Source of the DNA: Pantoea coffeiphila
GTDB lineage: Bacteria; Pseudomonadota; Gammaproteobacteria; Enterobacterales; Enterobacteriaceae
Length of the DNA: 64,000 nucleotides
Direction of reading: 5' to 3'
NCBI RefSeq assembly: GCF_016909495.1
Contig: NZ_JAFBFW010000004.1
Coordinates: 62,001-126,000 of the forward strand
Shown: in pieces, positions 37,812 through 48,589 of the stretch
Position numbering within the stretch: the first letter of the stretch is position 1
Layout of the letters: each line of letters starts with the position of its first letter
The notes under the pieces: generated by a model
Seen by the model: the letters and a program-made list of their open reading frames with translations, nothing else
Told to the model about the DNA's origin: nothing
Databases searched by the model: none
Made by a program: the position numbers and the translations under genes

Positions 37812-39509
37812 ATGGAACTCGAATACGAAAGTAAACGATCGCTTTACATCCCTTACGCCGGTCCGATCCTGCTGGAATTTCCCCTGCTGAACAAAGGCAG
37901 CGCCTTCTCGATTGAGGAGCGTAATGACTTCAACCTCAACGGCCTGCTGCCTGAAACGGTTGAAACCATTGAGGAACAGGCCGAACGCGCCTGGCGGCAG
38001 TTCCAGGATTTTAAAAATAATAACGATAAACACGTCTATCTGCGTAATATCCAGGACACTAACGAAACCCTGTTCTATCGCCTGCTGGACAACCATCTGG
38101 AAGAGATGATGCCCATCATCTACACCCCAACGGTGGGTGCAGCCTGTGAGCACTTCTCTGAGATCTACCGCCGCGCGCGCGGTCTGTTTATCTCCTATCC
38201 GAACCGCGCCAGCATTGAAGACATGCTGCAGAACGCCACCAAGCAGAATGTAAAAGTTATCGTCGTGACCGACGGCGAGCGCATTCTCGGCCTGGGCGAC
38301 CAGGGCATCGGCGGCATGGGTATTCCTATAGGTAAGCTGTCGCTCTATACCGCCTGTGGCGGCATCAGTCCGGCCTACACCCTGCCGGTGGTGCTGGATG
38401 TCGGCACCAACAATCAGCAGCTGCTGAACGATCCGCTGTACATGGGCTGGCGCCACCCGCGCATTACCGGCGAGGAGTACGATAACTTCGTCAACGAATT
38501 TATTACCGCCGTGAAAAGCCGCTGGCCGAACGTGCTGCTGCAGTTTGAAGACTTCGCGCAGAAGAATGCCATGCCGCTGCTGGAGCGCTATCGTAACGAA
38601 GTTTGCTGCTTCAATGACGATATCCAGGGCACCGCCGCCGTCACGCTGGGTACCCTGCTGGCCGCCAGCCGTGCAGCGGGCAGCAAGCTGAGCGAGCAAA
38701 ATGTGGTGTTCCTCGGTGCCGGTTCCGCCGGCTGCGGTATCGCCGAGCAGATTATCGCCCAGATGAAATCCGAAGGGCTGAGCGAAGATGAAGCGCGCGC
38801 CCGCGTATTTATGGTCGACCGCTTCGGCCTGCTGACCGACAAGCTGCCAAACCTGCTTAACTTCCAGAGCAAACTGGTGCAGAAAAGCGAACGTCTGGCC
38901 AACTGGGACAGCAGCAGCGATTCGCTCTCACTGCTGGACGTGGTGCGCAACGCGCGTCCGAGCATTATGATCGGCGTTTCCGGCCAGCCGGGGCTGTTCA
39001 GCGAAGAGATCGTGCGTGAAATGCATAAGCACTGCCCGCGCCCGATTATCATGCCGCTGTCCAACCCGACTTCCCGCGTAGAAGCTACGCCGCAGGACAT
39101 TATGGCCTGGACCGACGGTCAGGCACTGGTCGCCACCGGCAGTCCGTTTGCACCGGCGATCTGGAAGGATAAAACCTACCCGATTGCCCAGTGCAATAAC
39201 TCCTATATCTTCCCGGGTATTGGCCTGGGCGTGATTGCCTCCGGCGCGACCCGCGTAACCGACAGCATGCTGATGGCCGCCAGCCGTGCGCTGGCAGAGT
39301 GCTCGCCTCTGGCTAACGAAGGCTCCGGCCCGGTACTGCCAGAAGTGAAGGATATTCAGGGCGTGTCAAAAGTCATTGCGATGGCCGTAGGCAAAGCCGC
39401 ACAGCTGGCGGGCGTGGCGGTGGTCACCTCGGAAGACGTGCTGTCCAAAGCCATTGCCGCCAACTTCTGGCTGCCGCAGTATCGTAACTATCGCCGGACT
39501 TCTATCTAA
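37812..39509 (+). CDS. maeA: NAD-dependent malic enzyme MaeA (SfcA)
   Basis: This 565-residue enzyme oxidatively decarboxylates malate to pyruvate with NAD. It matches E. coli MaeA in length and has the catalytic YTPTVG segment, the metal-binding [10 protein letters not shown] and [11 protein letters not shown] segments, and the nucleotide-binding [15 protein letters not shown] chose [10 protein letters not shown] at 37812; an in-frame upstream ATG has an unconserved His-rich leader. In E. coli maeA is elsewhere on the chromosome, so its place between cdd and sanA is a lineage feature. Confidence 0.96.
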   Translation: MELEYESKRSLYIPYAGPILLEFPLLNKGSAFSIEERNDFNLNGLLPETVETIEEQAERAWRQFQDFKNNNDKHVYLRNIQDTNETLFYRLLDNHLEEMMPIIYTPTVGAACEHFSEIYRRARGLFISYPNRASIEDMLQNATKQNVKVIVVTDGERILGLGDQGIGGMGIPIGKLSLYTACGGISPAYTLPVVLDVGTNNQQLLNDPLYMGWRHPRITGEEYDNFVNEFITAVKSRWPNVLLQFEDFAQKNAMPLLERYRNEVCCFNDDIQGTAAVTLGTLLAASRAAGSKLSEQNVVFLGAGSAGCGIAEQIIAQMKSEGLSEDEARARVFMVDRFGLLTDKLPNLLNFQSKLVQKSERLANWDSSSDSLSLLDVVRNARPSIMIGVSGQPGLFSEEIVREMHKHCPRPIIMPLSNPTSRVEATPQDIMAWTDGQALVATGSPFAPAIWKDKTYPIAQCNNSYIFPGIGLGVIASGATRVTDSMLMAASRALAECSPLANEGSGPVLPEVKDIQGVSKVIAMAVGKAAQLAGVAVVTSEDVLSKAIAANFWLPQYRNYRRTSI

Positions 39510-39518
39510 GAAGAATCT

Positions 39519-39550
39519 GCCGGGCGTCACACTGCGCCCGGCTATTTGTG
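39519..39550 (+). terminator. Terminator after maeA
   Basis: An 8-bp G+C-rich stem (gccgggcg with cgcccggc) with an 8-base loop and a weak T-rich tail begins nine bases after the maeA stop. Confidence 0.65.
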
Positions 39551-39611
39551 TGAAAAACCGCCATACGGCGCGCCGTTGCTTGCTTCCCCTCTCTCCCTAC
39601 AGTAGCCTTGA

Positions 39612-40364
<753 letters not shown>

Positions 40365-40405
40365 CCACCACTCGCATTAGCCAGACATGGACCGGGAGTT
40401 GTCGA

Positions 40406-41329
40406 ATGAATGAAGTCACCACACGCAAACGCTGGATAGCGGAACTGCTGCTGGTTTGCGTTGCCGCCGGATGGGGAATTGGCTTCCCGGTGATGAAGCA
40501 GGCGGTCGCCCTGCATCCGGTGCTGATGGTGCTGGGGCTGCGCTTCCTGCTCTCTACCCTGCTGATGTTGCCCTTCAGCGCCAAAAGCCTGGCGGGCATC
40601 GGTGGCCGAACGTACCTTGCGGGCATTTCTCTGGGTCTGCTGCTGGGCGCAGCGTTCGTCTTTCTTATCCTCGGGCTGCAAACCACCACCGCATCGAATA
40701 CCGGGTTTCTGGCCGGACTGGCGGTAGTCTGGGTACTGCTGCTCTCCGGCCCGCTGGCGGGTAAGCTGCCTTCTGCTTCGGCGATTATCGCCGTGCTGTT
40801 TGGCGTGGCCGGTTTGCTGGTGATGTCCGATATGCACGACTGGCATTTGCAGTGGGGCGATTCGCTGGTGATTATCGGTTCGGTGTTCACGGCGCTGCAT
40901 ATTCTGGCGCTGGATAAGCTCAGCGTCCGCCACGACAATACCGCACTGACGTTCTTGCAGGTTGCCACCATGGCAGCGGTGATTATGCTGATGCAGCATG
41001 CCACCGGCGGCGAATGGTTCCCGCAGACATGGGACGGCCCGCTGGTGTGGGCCCTGCTGGTGACGGCGCTGTTTTCTACGGTGATCGCCTTCTGGGTGCA
41101 GACCCACTATCAGCGCTATACCTCGCCGACGCGCGCGGTGCTGATCTACAATCTTGAGCCGGTGTTTTCCGCGCTGTTCGCCGTCTGGCTGCTGCATGAA
41201 AACCTGTCGGTCAACGTTCTGCTGGGTGGCGCACTGATTCTGACGGGGATGTGTATGCCGGGGCTGATTTCTCTTCTTGCGCAGCGGTTTGGAAAGGAAA
41301 AGGTGCCTGAGGCGGGCGCTATTGACTAA
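40406..41329 (+). CDS. EamA/DMT-family transporter
   Basis: This 307-residue protein has ten probable membrane segments in two EamA repeats. The first repeat begins LLLVCVAAGWGIGFPVMKQAV and the second has the typical NLEPVFSALFAVWLLHENLS near its end. The drug/metabolite transporter family exports amino acids, nucleobases and other small molecules; the substrate here is unknown. It lies 41 bases after sanA and may be co-transcribed with it. Confidence 0.87.
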   Translation: MNEVTTRKRWIAELLLVCVAAGWGIGFPVMKQAVALHPVLMVLGLRFLLSTLLMLPFSAKSLAGIGGRTYLAGISLGLLLGAAFVFLILGLQTTTASNTGFLAGLAVVWVLLLSGPLAGKLPSASAIIAVLFGVAGLLVMSDMHDWHLQWGDSLVIIGSVFTALHILALDKLSVRHDNTALTFLQVATMAAVIMLMQHATGGEWFPQTWDGPLVWALLVTALFSTVIAFWVQTHYQRYTSPTRAVLIYNLEPVFSALFAVWLLHENLSVNVLLGGALILTGMCMPGLISLLAQRFGKEKVPEAGAID

Positions 41330-41374
41330 TGGATTGGCAGAATTGCAGAAAGGTGACATCACCCGCTTCGATAT

Positions 41375-41403
41375 GAAAAGGGCTGCATCATGCAGCCCTT
41401 TTC
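41375..41403. terminator. Bidirectional terminator between the EamA gene and mglC
   Basis: A perfect 13-bp stem (gaaaagggctgca with tgcagcccttttc) and a 3-base loop has A and T runs on the two sides. It lies between converging genes and should serve both. Confidence 0.88.
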
Positions 41404-41412
41404 ACAAACAAC

Positions 41413-42423
41413 TTACTTCTTACGCGCGTACTTCAGTGAATCCAGCGCCACCGCGAAGATAATGATGCCGCCCTTGATGATGTACTGCCAGTAAGGGTTA
41501 ACGCCGATATAGGTCAGGCCGTAGTTGATCACCGTAAAGATGATCACCCCGGTCACCACACCTGCTACCGTACCCACGCCGCCGGCAAACGACACGCCGC
41601 CCACCACGCAGGCCGCAATCGCATCCAGCTCGTACATAAAGCCAAGGTTATTGGTGGCGGAACCGATACGGCCCGCTTCCAGCATCCCACCGAAGGCATA
41701 GAACACGCCGGACAGGGCGTAGACCAGGATCAGGTTGAACGGAACGTTTACGCCAGAGACTTTCGCCGCTTCCGGGTTACCGCCGATAGCAAAGATATTT
41801 TTACCGAAGCGGGTTTTATTCCACAGTATCCACACCAGGAAGATGGCGATAATCGCGTAGAAGGTGATGTACGAGAGTTTAAAGTCGCCCATGCGGATAA
41901 AGCCCTGCGCAAAGGTAGAGAACTTCTCGTCAAAACCAGCCACCGGTGACGCACCAACATAGTCGTAATACAGCGAGTTAATGCCGTAAACGATAATCAT
42001 CGTACCCAGCGTGGTGATAAACGGCGTTACCTTGAGGTAAGCGATAATCAGGCCGTTCACCAGGCCAATCAGCGCACCCACCGCACAGACAATCAGAATA
42101 ACCAGCGCAATCGGCATGGTTTCCATATGAGGAAACACCTTGTTGGCGTTATCCATCGACTGCAGCAGCGTTGCCGCCACTACTGCCGCCAGGCCAACCT
42201 GACGACCGGCAGACAGGTCGGTCCCCTGGGTAACAATCAGCCCCGCCACGCCCAGTGCAATAATGACGCGCACGGAGGACTGGGTAAGAATATTACTCAG
42301 GTTCATTAAACTTAAAAACGTTGGGTCCTGGATAATGATAACTGCCAGCAGAACCAGCAGCACCACGTAAATTCCGCCCTCTTTTAACCAGGTGAGCGCA
42401 TTCTTTTTATTCACTGCATTCAT
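41413..42423 (-). CDS. mglC: Galactose/methyl-galactoside ABC permease MglC
   Basis: This 336-residue inner-membrane protein has eight to ten membrane segments and matches E. coli MglC closely (EGGIYVVLLVLLA, VTQGTDLSAGRQVGLAAVVA, NPYWQYIIKGG). It forms the channel for D-galactose and methyl-galactosides bound by MglB, powered by MglA. The ATG at 42423 matches the family start MNAVNKK; longer in-frame starts would overlap mglA. It is the last gene of mglBAC. Confidence 0.97.
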   Translation of the reverse strand: MNAVNKKNALTWLKEGGIYVVLLVLLAVIIIQDPTFLSLMNLSNILTQSSVRVIIALGVAGLIVTQGTDLSAGRQVGLAAVVAATLLQSMDNANKVFPHMETMPIALVILIVCAVGALIGLVNGLIIAYLKVTPFITTLGTMIIVYGINSLYYDYVGASPVAGFDEKFSTFAQGFIRMGDFKLSYITFYAIIAIFLVWILWNKTRFGKNIFAIGGNPEAAKVSGVNVPFNLILVYALSGVFYAFGGMLEAGRIGSATNNLGFMYELDAIAACVVGGVSFAGGVGTVAGVVTGVIIFTVINYGLTYIGVNPYWQYIIKGGIIIFAVALDSLKYARKK

Positions 42424-42442
42424 AGTAACAGCCCTTACATCA

Positions 42443-43963
42443 TTAAAGGTGCAACGATGCCAAACGCAATATTTCGTTTTGCGTGGTGTTTTTCGTTTCG
42501 ACAATGCCTGCAACCAGGCCATTACTCATTACCAGTATCCGATCGGTGATGCCTAATAACTCCGGCATTTCCGAGGAGATAATAATGATTCCCTTATCTT
42601 TCTTCGCCAGCTCGGCAATCAGCTGATAAATTTCAAACTTCGCGCCAACGTCAATACCGCGCGTCGGTTCATCCAGCATTAATATTTCCGGCTGAGTCAG
42701 CAGCCAGCGACCAATAATCACTTTCTGCTGGTTACCGCCGGAAAGCGAACCAATCGACGTTTTATGACCCGGGGTTTTTACCCGCATGGAGTCAATGACC
42801 CACTGGGTATCGCTTTTCATCCGGCTGTTATCTAGCAGACCAATATTATTTTTATACTTACGGATATTTGAAATCAGCGAGTTAAAGCCGATATCCAGAT
42901 AGGCGTAAATACCGGTTGAACGGCGCTCTTCGGTGACCAGCGCAAAGCCGTGGTTTATGGCTTCATTGGCACTGTTATTTTTAATCGGCTTACCGTGCAG
43001 GCGGATTGTACCTGCGGATTTCTCGCGGATGCCAAACAGCGTCTCGACGATATCGGTTCGCTTAGCCCCCACCAGCCCGGCAATACCGAGGATTTCGCCT
43101 TTGCGCAGGTCGAAGGAAACGTCGCGGATCGACGGCTGGCGCAGCGAGGTCAGGTTTCGCACCTCCAGAATGGTTTCCCCCGGTACGTTGTGCTTATCCG
43201 GGAAACGCTGGTTAAGCGAACGACCGACCATCATGGCGATAATCTTATCCATATCCAGCCCTTCCAGCGACTGGGTGGCAATCCACTGGCCGTCGCGCAG
43301 AATGGTGATCTCATCACACAGCTGGAAGATCTCTTCCATTTTGTGCGAGATATAGATAATGCCGCAGCCGCGATCCTTCAGTTTACGAATAATGGTAAAC
43401 AGATGGTTAACTTCTTTTTCGGTCAGCGATGACGTTGGCTCATCCATAATAACGATCTTGGCGTTATAGGAAAAAGCCTTGGCGATTTCGATCATCTGCA
43501 TTTGCGAAACGGAAAGTGATACCACCTTATCGCGCGGATCGATATCAATATCCAGCTCGTCGAAGATCGCTTTCGTATCGCGATACATTTTTTCCTGATC
43601 GACGAAGAACCCTTTTTTTGGATAGCGGCCAAGCCACATATTATCCATGACGGTACGTTGCAGAACGAGGTTTAATTCCTGATGCACCATCGACACGCCG
43701 TTTTCCAGCGCCTCTTTAGAGCTTTTGAAATTAACTTCCTCCCCCTGAAAAATAATGCTCCCCGAGTCTTTACTGTAAATGCCAAACAGGCATTTTAATA
43801 AGGTCGACTTACCGGCACCATTCTCCCCCATCAAGGCGTGAATTGAATGCGGACGGACTTTTAGATTCACATTATCAAGCGCTTTAACTCCCGGGAATGA
43901 CTTATTTACATTCGTCATCTCGAGCAAAAATTCGCGCTGCGTTTGCACGTTATCACTGCCCAT
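42443..43963 (-). CDS. mglA: Galactose ABC transporter ATP-binding protein MglA
   Basis: This 506-residue protein has two ABC domains in tandem. The first has Walker [10 protein letters not shown] (about residues 48-56), the ABC signature region LSVSQMQM and Walker [11 protein letters not shown]. The second domain has a degenerate Walker A (GLVGAKRTD) with the signature LSGGNQQKV and Walker [11 protein letters not shown]. It is the energy-coupling subunit for MglC. The layout is standard for monosaccharide importers. Confidence 0.97.
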   Translation of the reverse strand: MGSDNVQTQREFLLEMTNVNKSFPGVKALDNVNLKVRPHSIHALMGENGAGKSTLLKCLFGIYSKDSGSIIFQGEEVNFKSSKEALENGVSMVHQELNLVLQRTVMDNMWLGRYPKKGFFVDQEKMYRDTKAIFDELDIDIDPRDKVVSLSVSQMQMIEIAKAFSYNAKIVIMDEPTSSLTEKEVNHLFTIIRKLKDRGCGIIYISHKMEEIFQLCDEITILRDGQWIATQSLEGLDMDKIIAMMVGRSLNQRFPDKHNVPGETILEVRNLTSLRQPSIRDVSFDLRKGEILGIAGLVGAKRTDIVETLFGIREKSAGTIRLHGKPIKNNSANEAINHGFALVTEERRSTGIYAYLDIGFNSLISNIRKYKNNIGLLDNSRMKSDTQWVIDSMRVKTPGHKTSIGSLSGGNQQKVIIGRWLLTQPEILMLDEPTRGIDVGAKFEIYQLIAELAKKDKGIIIISSEMPELLGITDRILVMSNGLVAGIVETKNTTQNEILRLASLHL

Positions 43964-43999
43964 AATTCTACCTGGCTGAAAGGGTGACCTGATTCAACG

Positions 44000-44030
44000 C
44001 CTGATGCGGAGCAGAGCGCTCCGCATCAGG
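44000..44030. repeat. Intergenic stem-loop between mglB and mglA
   Basis: A perfect 13-bp stem (cctgatgcggagc with gctccgcatcagg) and a 5-base loop lies 7 bases past the mglB stop. In E. coli a REP-type palindrome in this gap protects the abundant mglB message; a similar 3'-end stabilising role is inferred here. Confidence 0.75.
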
Positions 44031-44036
44031 TGATAC

Positions 44037-45032
44037 TTATTTCGCGAACTGTGACAAATTGTCTTTATCGACAGGAACGTAAGCGACGCGAACCACTTTA
44101 CCGTCCAGTTTGTAGTTGGTGCCTTCGGTAGCCGGTTTGCCCGCCGCCAGGTTTTTCGCCATATCGAAGGTGGCTTTCGCCTGGTTATCCGCATCGTTCA
44201 GCACGGTGCCGGCCATTGCACCGGATTTCACCAGCGCCAGCGCTTCCGGCAGTGCATCCACGCCGAATACCGGCACGGAAGACTTGTTGTGGGCCTTCAG
44301 GGCTTCAACGGCACCCATCGCCATCGCGTCGTTGTTAGCGATCACCACTTCGATTTTGTTGCCGTTCGGGCCAGAGAGCCACGCATCCATCTTATCTTTC
44401 GCCTGAGCGGTATCCCACATCGCGGTATCCAGATGCAGCTGCTGGGTTTTCAGACCGTCTTTGTTCAGGGTATCGATCACGTATTTGGTACGCGCTTCGG
44501 CATCCGGGTGGCCCGGCTCGCCTTTCAGCAGCACGAACTGGATCTGGCCGTCTTTGTTCAGATCCCAGGCCGGGTTGGCCTTCCAGTGTTTTTCAATCAG
44601 CTCGCCCTGCTTAACGCCGGACTCTTTAGAGTCGGTACCGACGTAATAGGCTTTGTCATAGCTGGCCAGCGCTTTCGCCGAAGGCTCTTTGTTAAAGAAC
44701 ACCACCGGAATATCGTTGGATTTTGCTTTGCTGATAATCACATCAGCCGCCGCCGGGTCAACCAGGTTGATGGCCAGCGCCTTCACGCCTTTCGCTACCA
44801 TGACGTCAACCTGGTCGTTCTGGGTTGACTGGCTGTTCTGGGAGTCATTCATCAACAGCTGAACGTCCGAGCTGTTTTTGGCTTCTTTCTCAATGGCCTT
44901 GCGCACCACCGACATAAAGTTGTCGTCATACTTATAAATGGTCACGCCGATACGGGTATCAGCAGCGTGAGCAGCAGCGCCAAACATCATGCTGGCGACC
45001 AGGGCGGTGAGAGTGAAAACCTTCTTATTCAT
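44037..45032 (-). CDS. mglB: Galactose-binding periplasmic protein MglB
   Basis: This 331-residue protein starts with a Sec signal peptide cleaved after AAAHA. It has the two-lobed sugar-binding fold with [14 protein letters not shown] at the N-terminus and the calcium-binding DLNKDGQIQ loop. It binds D-galactose and D-glucose for the MglAC transporter and is also the ligand receptor that Trg recognises in chemotaxis. It is the first gene of mglBAC, just after galS. Confidence 0.97.
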   Translation of the reverse strand: MNKKVFTLTALVASMMFGAAAHAADTRIGVTIYKYDDNFMSVVRKAIEKEAKNSSDVQLLMNDSQNSQSTQNDQVDVMVAKGVKALAINLVDPAAADVIISKAKSNDIPVVFFNKEPSAKALASYDKAYYVGTDSKESGVKQGELIEKHWKANPAWDLNKDGQIQFVLLKGEPGHPDAEARTKYVIDTLNKDGLKTQQLHLDTAMWDTAQAKDKMDAWLSGPNGNKIEVVIANNDAMAMGAVEALKAHNKSSVPVFGVDALPEALALVKSGAMAGTVLNDADNQAKATFDMAKNLAAGKPATEGTNYKLDGKVVRVAYVPVDKDNLSQFAK

Positions 45033-45309
45033 GGTATCTCCGGTTTTTTTGTAGGGTAGTACTCAACGCAATGCGGGCACAGCGTGCTCGCGTGGCGATC
45101 GATTCGTGGGCGGCGAAACAGAGTTGTTGCGCGGGCCGACTATGGCTAACACCAAACCCGACGTCCGTGTGCGGAAAGGCTTCCTGAATGCTGTATGTAA
45201 ACACGTTTAGCAGTGCTGATTAACGACAGCGAGAAAGCCAGCCCTGTCGTTACATCATGTTTCAGCCCCTGCAGACGCTGCCATCATAGAGAAGGCCATG
45301 TTAATTAAC

Positions 45310-45325
45310 TGTGAATTTACTCACA
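45310..45325. promoter_or_regulatory. CRP site upstream of mglB
   Basis: TGTGAATTTACTCACA is a complete symmetric CRP site with both consensus half-sites. It lies next to a GalS operator, the same pairing as at the E. coli mgl promoter. Confidence 0.88.
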
Positions 45326-45327
45326 GA

Positions 45328-45343
45328 TTGAAAACGGTTACAC
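45328..45343. promoter_or_regulatory. GalS/GalR operator of the mgl operon
   Basis: TTGAAAACGGTTACAC matches 11 of the 12 fixed positions of the GalR/GalS consensus GTGnAAnCGnTTnCAC. It overlaps the last codons of galS and adjoins the CRP site, so GalS can repress mglBAC when galactose is absent. Confidence 0.85.
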
Positions 45344-46378
45344 CAGCAAATCGCCTGAGTTAGTGACGGCCGACACACTTTGCCGCAGCGCCACCGAGTG
45401 ACGGCGCACCAGCGTCGGCATAAAGCAGTGCTGGGCGCTGTGATCCAGCTGCCCGGCTGCGCCTTTCAGCGCCAGTTCGGTAGCGAGTTTTGCCATAGAA
45501 ACAATAGGATAGCGTACAGTGCTGAGCTGAGGATCGGTGTAACGCGAGATAGGAATATCATCAAATCCAACGACGGAAAGCTGTAACGGCACGGCAATGC
45601 CGTTGTCTTTCAGCGCTGCCAGCGCACCGGCGGCCATGCTGTCGTTGTAGGCAAACACCGCGCTGAGCTGAAGATTACGCCCCAGCAGCTCGACCATGGC
45701 TGCTTCTCCGCCCTGTAAATCCGGTTCGCCGCAGGCAGACCAGCTCTCGGCCGGGGTAATCCCCTGCTCGTTCATCGCCTGCATCCAGCCGTGGCGGCGC
45801 TGATCGTCATCTTCAATCGGATGGGCCGAACCAAGATAACCGATGCGCTGATGCCCATGCTGTAACAGCATGCGGGTCGCCATCAGCGCGCCGCTGACGT
45901 TGTCCAGGCACACGCAGCGATGGGCAAATCCGGGGATGATGCGGTTGATTAACACCATACCCGGCACCTGCTGCATCAGCGACGACAGCTCGTCATCACC
46001 CAGTGCTTTTGCATGCACAATCAAGGCGTTGCAGCGCTGGCGAATCAGCACTTCAATGGCGTGGCGCTCTTTATCCGCCTGATGATAGGAGTTGTTGATG
46101 AGTACGTGTTTGTGCAGGCGCTGGGCAACGGTATCAACCGCTTTCACCAGCGCGCCAAAGAAGGGATCGGATACATCCATCACCACCACGCCGATGGTAT
46201 CGCTGACCTGGCTGGCCAGCGCCTGCGCGTTGGCGTTAGGGCGGTAGCCCAGCTGCTCAACGATTTTTAACACGACGTCGCGGGTTTCCCCGGTAACCGC
46301 CGCGCTGTTATTTAACACGCGGGAGACGGTCGCCACGGAGACGCCCGCCTCACGGGCGACATCACGAATGGTAATCAT
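45338..46378 (-). CDS. galS: LacI-family galactose isorepressor GalS
   Basis: This 346-residue regulator has an N-terminal LacI helix-turn-helix with hinge ([21 protein letters not shown], about residues 2-22) and a periplasmic-binding-protein-like effector domain ([19 protein letters not shown]). It matches E. coli GalS, which represses mglBAC and its own gene and is released by galactose. A CRP site and a GalS-type operator lie about 95-130 bases upstream of its start. Confidence 0.96.
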   Translation of the reverse strand: MITIRDVAREAGVSVATVSRVLNNSAAVTGETRDVVLKIVEQLGYRPNANAQALASQVSDTIGVVVMDVSDPFFGALVKAVDTVAQRLHKHVLINNSYHQADKERHAIEVLIRQRCNALIVHAKALGDDELSSLMQQVPGMVLINRIIPGFAHRCVCLDNVSGALMATRMLLQHGHQRIGYLGSAHPIEDDDQRRHGWMQAMNEQGITPAESWSACGEPDLQGGEAAMVELLGRNLQLSAVFAYNDSMAAGALAALKDNGIAVPLQLSVVGFDDIPISRYTDPQLSTVRYPIVSMAKLATELALKGAAGQLDHSAQHCFMPTLVRRHSVALRQSVSAVTNSGDLLV

Positions 46379-46471
46379 GACCGATTACCGCAGAAGATAA
46401 GATTTTGCATAGCCCTTCCTGACCTTGACGCGTTTCTGCCGTCTATTTTGTCAGTGAGGCCGTTCCAGCTA

Positions 46472-46487
46472 CGTGAATTGCGTCACA
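46472..46487. promoter_or_regulatory. CRP site upstream of galS
   Basis: CGTGAATTGCGTCACA has one perfect half-site and one with a single change. It is paired with a GalS-type operator four bases away, repeating the mgl promoter arrangement. Confidence 0.72.
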
Positions 46488-46490
46488 TGC

Positions 46491-46506
46491 CTGAAAACGG
46501 TTACAT
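46491..46506. promoter_or_regulatory. GalS operator of the galS promoter
   Basis: CTGAAAACGGTTACAT matches 10 of 12 fixed positions of the GalR/GalS consensus and shares the GAAAACGGTTACA core with the mgl operator. It supports autoregulation of galS. Confidence 0.78.
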
Positions 46507-46514
46507 ACAAACTT

Positions 46515-47693
46515 TTAACCTTTGTGATGCCTGTCATCTTCTCCCTGCGCTGGCAGCCCCAGCGACGTCAGCCGACGCCAAAACCACTCCAGCGGCCCCT
46601 GGCGGAACAGTCGCAGCCAGAAGAGAGAAAACAGCAGGTTAACCAGCCAGATAGCAGGGACAATCGCCAGCAGCTGTAAACGGCTAAAGTGGTTAAACAG
46701 CGCAAAATGGTTGAACAGCGTGGTGCAAATCAGCGTCTGTAGCAGATAGTTGCTGAGCGCCATTCGACCGACGGCGCTGACCGCTTTGGTGATTACGCGC
46801 CGCTGTAGCTGCGGCCAGTAGCCGAAACAGAGCGCGGCATAGCCCAGTGCCTGTAATGGCGCGCTGACTTCGCGCGGCACCTGTAAGAAAAAGCCCGACC
46901 AGCGGAAGCTCCAGCCGGTCATCCACTGCAGGGCAATCGACGGAATTTCAATTGCCACGCCGGTCAGCACCAGCAGCCAGCCCGTGCGGCGATAGTGCTG
47001 CACGCTGAACGTACCGCGCAGCCAGCCGCTGCGCATCAGCGCCGCGCCGCACATCATCAGGCCCGCCAGCTGCCAGCCGTACTGTGCGGCCAGCGCCATC
47101 AGCGCCGATCCCAGCATATCCAGCCGGTTGCGCAGCGCCTCCCAGCCACCGTGAGTGCGCCAGAAGGTTTCATATTGGATGTCTGCGGCACCGGGTAGCC
47201 ACGAGCTGTTGGGATTTGGCCCCGAGGCCATTCCCAGCACCACCAGAATGGCGCTACCGACCACATACAGCATCAGACCGGTATTAAACAGCTGCCGCGT
47301 GCCGGGGACATCGCGGATCATTCGCCACACCACCAGCCCCACCAGGCCGTACGCCAGCAGAATATCCCCTTCCCAGAACAGCAGGCCGTGCAGCAAGCCG
47401 AAGATCACCAGCCACGACAGCCGCGACTGTAACCAGCGTTTACCGCGCGGCAGCAGCATCTGTAGCCCGGCACCGAACAGGATGGCAAACAGGGTCAGGA
47501 ATTTAGCCTGCGCCAGCAGATCCATCGCCGACCAGACCCACAGCTCGGAAGCGGCAGGCATGCCGTGCCAGGCCGGATTAAGGTAGGCGGCTTTCGGTAA
47601 GGCAAAGGAGGTGATGTTCAGTAGCAGGATGCCAAGAATGGCGACCCCGCGGATAAAATCCAGCGTGGCAATACGGGTTACGGGTGCATTCAT
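46515..47693 (-). CDS. yeiB: DUF418 membrane protein YeiB
   Basis: This 392-residue protein has about ten membrane segments, the N-terminal TLDFIRGVAILGILLLN motif and the C-terminal VGRMALSNYLLQTLICT motif of the DUF418/YeiB family. Its function is unknown; acyltransferase-3-like roles have been suggested for the fold. The ATG at 47693 gives the family start. It follows folE after about 105 bases, as in E. coli, with a stem-loop between them. Confidence 0.9.
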   Translation of the reverse strand: MNAPVTRIATLDFIRGVAILGILLLNITSFALPKAAYLNPAWHGMPAASELWVWSAMDLLAQAKFLTLFAILFGAGLQMLLPRGKRWLQSRLSWLVIFGLLHGLLFWEGDILLAYGLVGLVVWRMIRDVPGTRQLFNTGLMLYVVGSAILVVLGMASGPNPNSSWLPGAADIQYETFWRTHGGWEALRNRLDMLGSALMALAAQYGWQLAGLMMCGAALMRSGWLRGTFSVQHYRRTGWLLVLTGVAIEIPSIALQWMTGWSFRWSGFFLQVPREVSAPLQALGYAALCFGYWPQLQRRVITKAVSAVGRMALSNYLLQTLICTTLFNHFALFNHFSRLQLLAIVPAIWLVNLLFSLFWLRLFRQGPLEWFWRRLTSLGLPAQGEDDRHHKG

Positions 47694-47739
47694 CCAGGGA
47701 GGTTCATCTCTTCCGGTCGCCCGGGCGTGGATCGACAAC

Positions 47740-47766
47740 GGGCAGACCGGCAAAACCGGCCTGCCC
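47740..47766. repeat. Palindromic stem-loop between folE and yeiB
   Basis: An 11-base stem with one mismatch (gggcagaccgg, ccggcctgccc) encloses a caaaa loop. It has no T-tail. The pattern resembles short GTAGGGGC-type palindromes scattered in enterobacterial intergenic DNA, but I cannot confirm its copy number. Confidence 0.55.
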
Positions 47767-47798
47767 CTACAGTGCAGGATGTCGCCTCAGGCTGTCAA

Positions 47799-48464
47799 TC
47801 AGCTGTGACGTACCGCACGCAGGAACTCCTGCCGGGTATTCTGGCTGGACTTGAACAGCCCGCCCAGGGAGGTCGTGGTGGTGGCGCTGGTGGCATCGCG
47901 AATGCCGCGCGCCTTCACGCAGTAGTGCACCGCGTCGATGGACACCGCGACGTTGTTGGTGCCGAGCAGCGTTTGCAGCGCCACGAGGATCTGCTGCGTC
48001 AGTCGTTCCTGCACCTGTGGGCGCGAAGAGAAGAACTGCACGATGCGGTTGATCTTCGACAGGCCAATCACTTTATCTTTTGGGATATAAGCCACGGTTG
48101 CCTTACCGTCGATAATCACGAAGTGATGTTCACAGGTGCTGGTCAGCGTGATATCGCGCACCGTCACCATTTCATCAACCTTCATTTTATTTTCGATCAC
48201 GGTAATTTTCGGGAAGTTGGCGTAATCCAGGCCGGAAAACACTTCGTTCACGTACATTTTGGCAATACGCTGCGGGGTTTCGCGCAGGCTGTCATCATCC
48301 AGATCGAGGTTCAGCAGCTGCATAATTTCGGTCATATGGCCGGCAATCAGCTGTCTGCGGGTTTCGTCATCCATTTCACGCACGGGAGCGCGTAGCGGGG
48401 TTTCCAGCCCACGAGCAAGCAGTGCTTCATGAACAAGTGCGGCTTCCTGACTCAACGTCGCCAT
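47799..48464 (-). CDS. folE: GTP cyclohydrolase I FolE
   Basis: This 221-residue enzyme converts GTP to dihydroneopterin triphosphate, the first step of folate synthesis. The zinc and catalytic signatures TSTCEHHFV and [13 protein letters not shown] are present, and the third zinc ligand Cys is in [11 protein letters not shown]. Length matches E. coli FolE at about 222 residues. It lies upstream of yeiB in the same direction. Confidence 0.97.
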   Translation of the reverse strand: MATLSQEAALVHEALLARGLETPLRAPVREMDDETRRQLIAGHMTEIMQLLNLDLDDDSLRETPQRIAKMYVNEVFSGLDYANFPKITVIENKMKVDEMVTVRDITLTSTCEHHFVIIDGKATVAYIPKDKVIGLSKINRIVQFFSSRPQVQERLTQQILVALQTLLGTNNVAVSIDAVHYCVKARGIRDATSATTTTSLGGLFKSSQNTRQEFLRAVRHS

Positions 48465-48589
48465 GTGATTTTCTTCTCCAGCAGGTGACCAGCCGGGCGC
48501 AACGGGCCCGGCGAAATTTCTGAGGCGGTATTTTGTAATACAATCGGCGCGCGATCCAGTGAATCAATTTAATTGTCGATGAAACTGTT

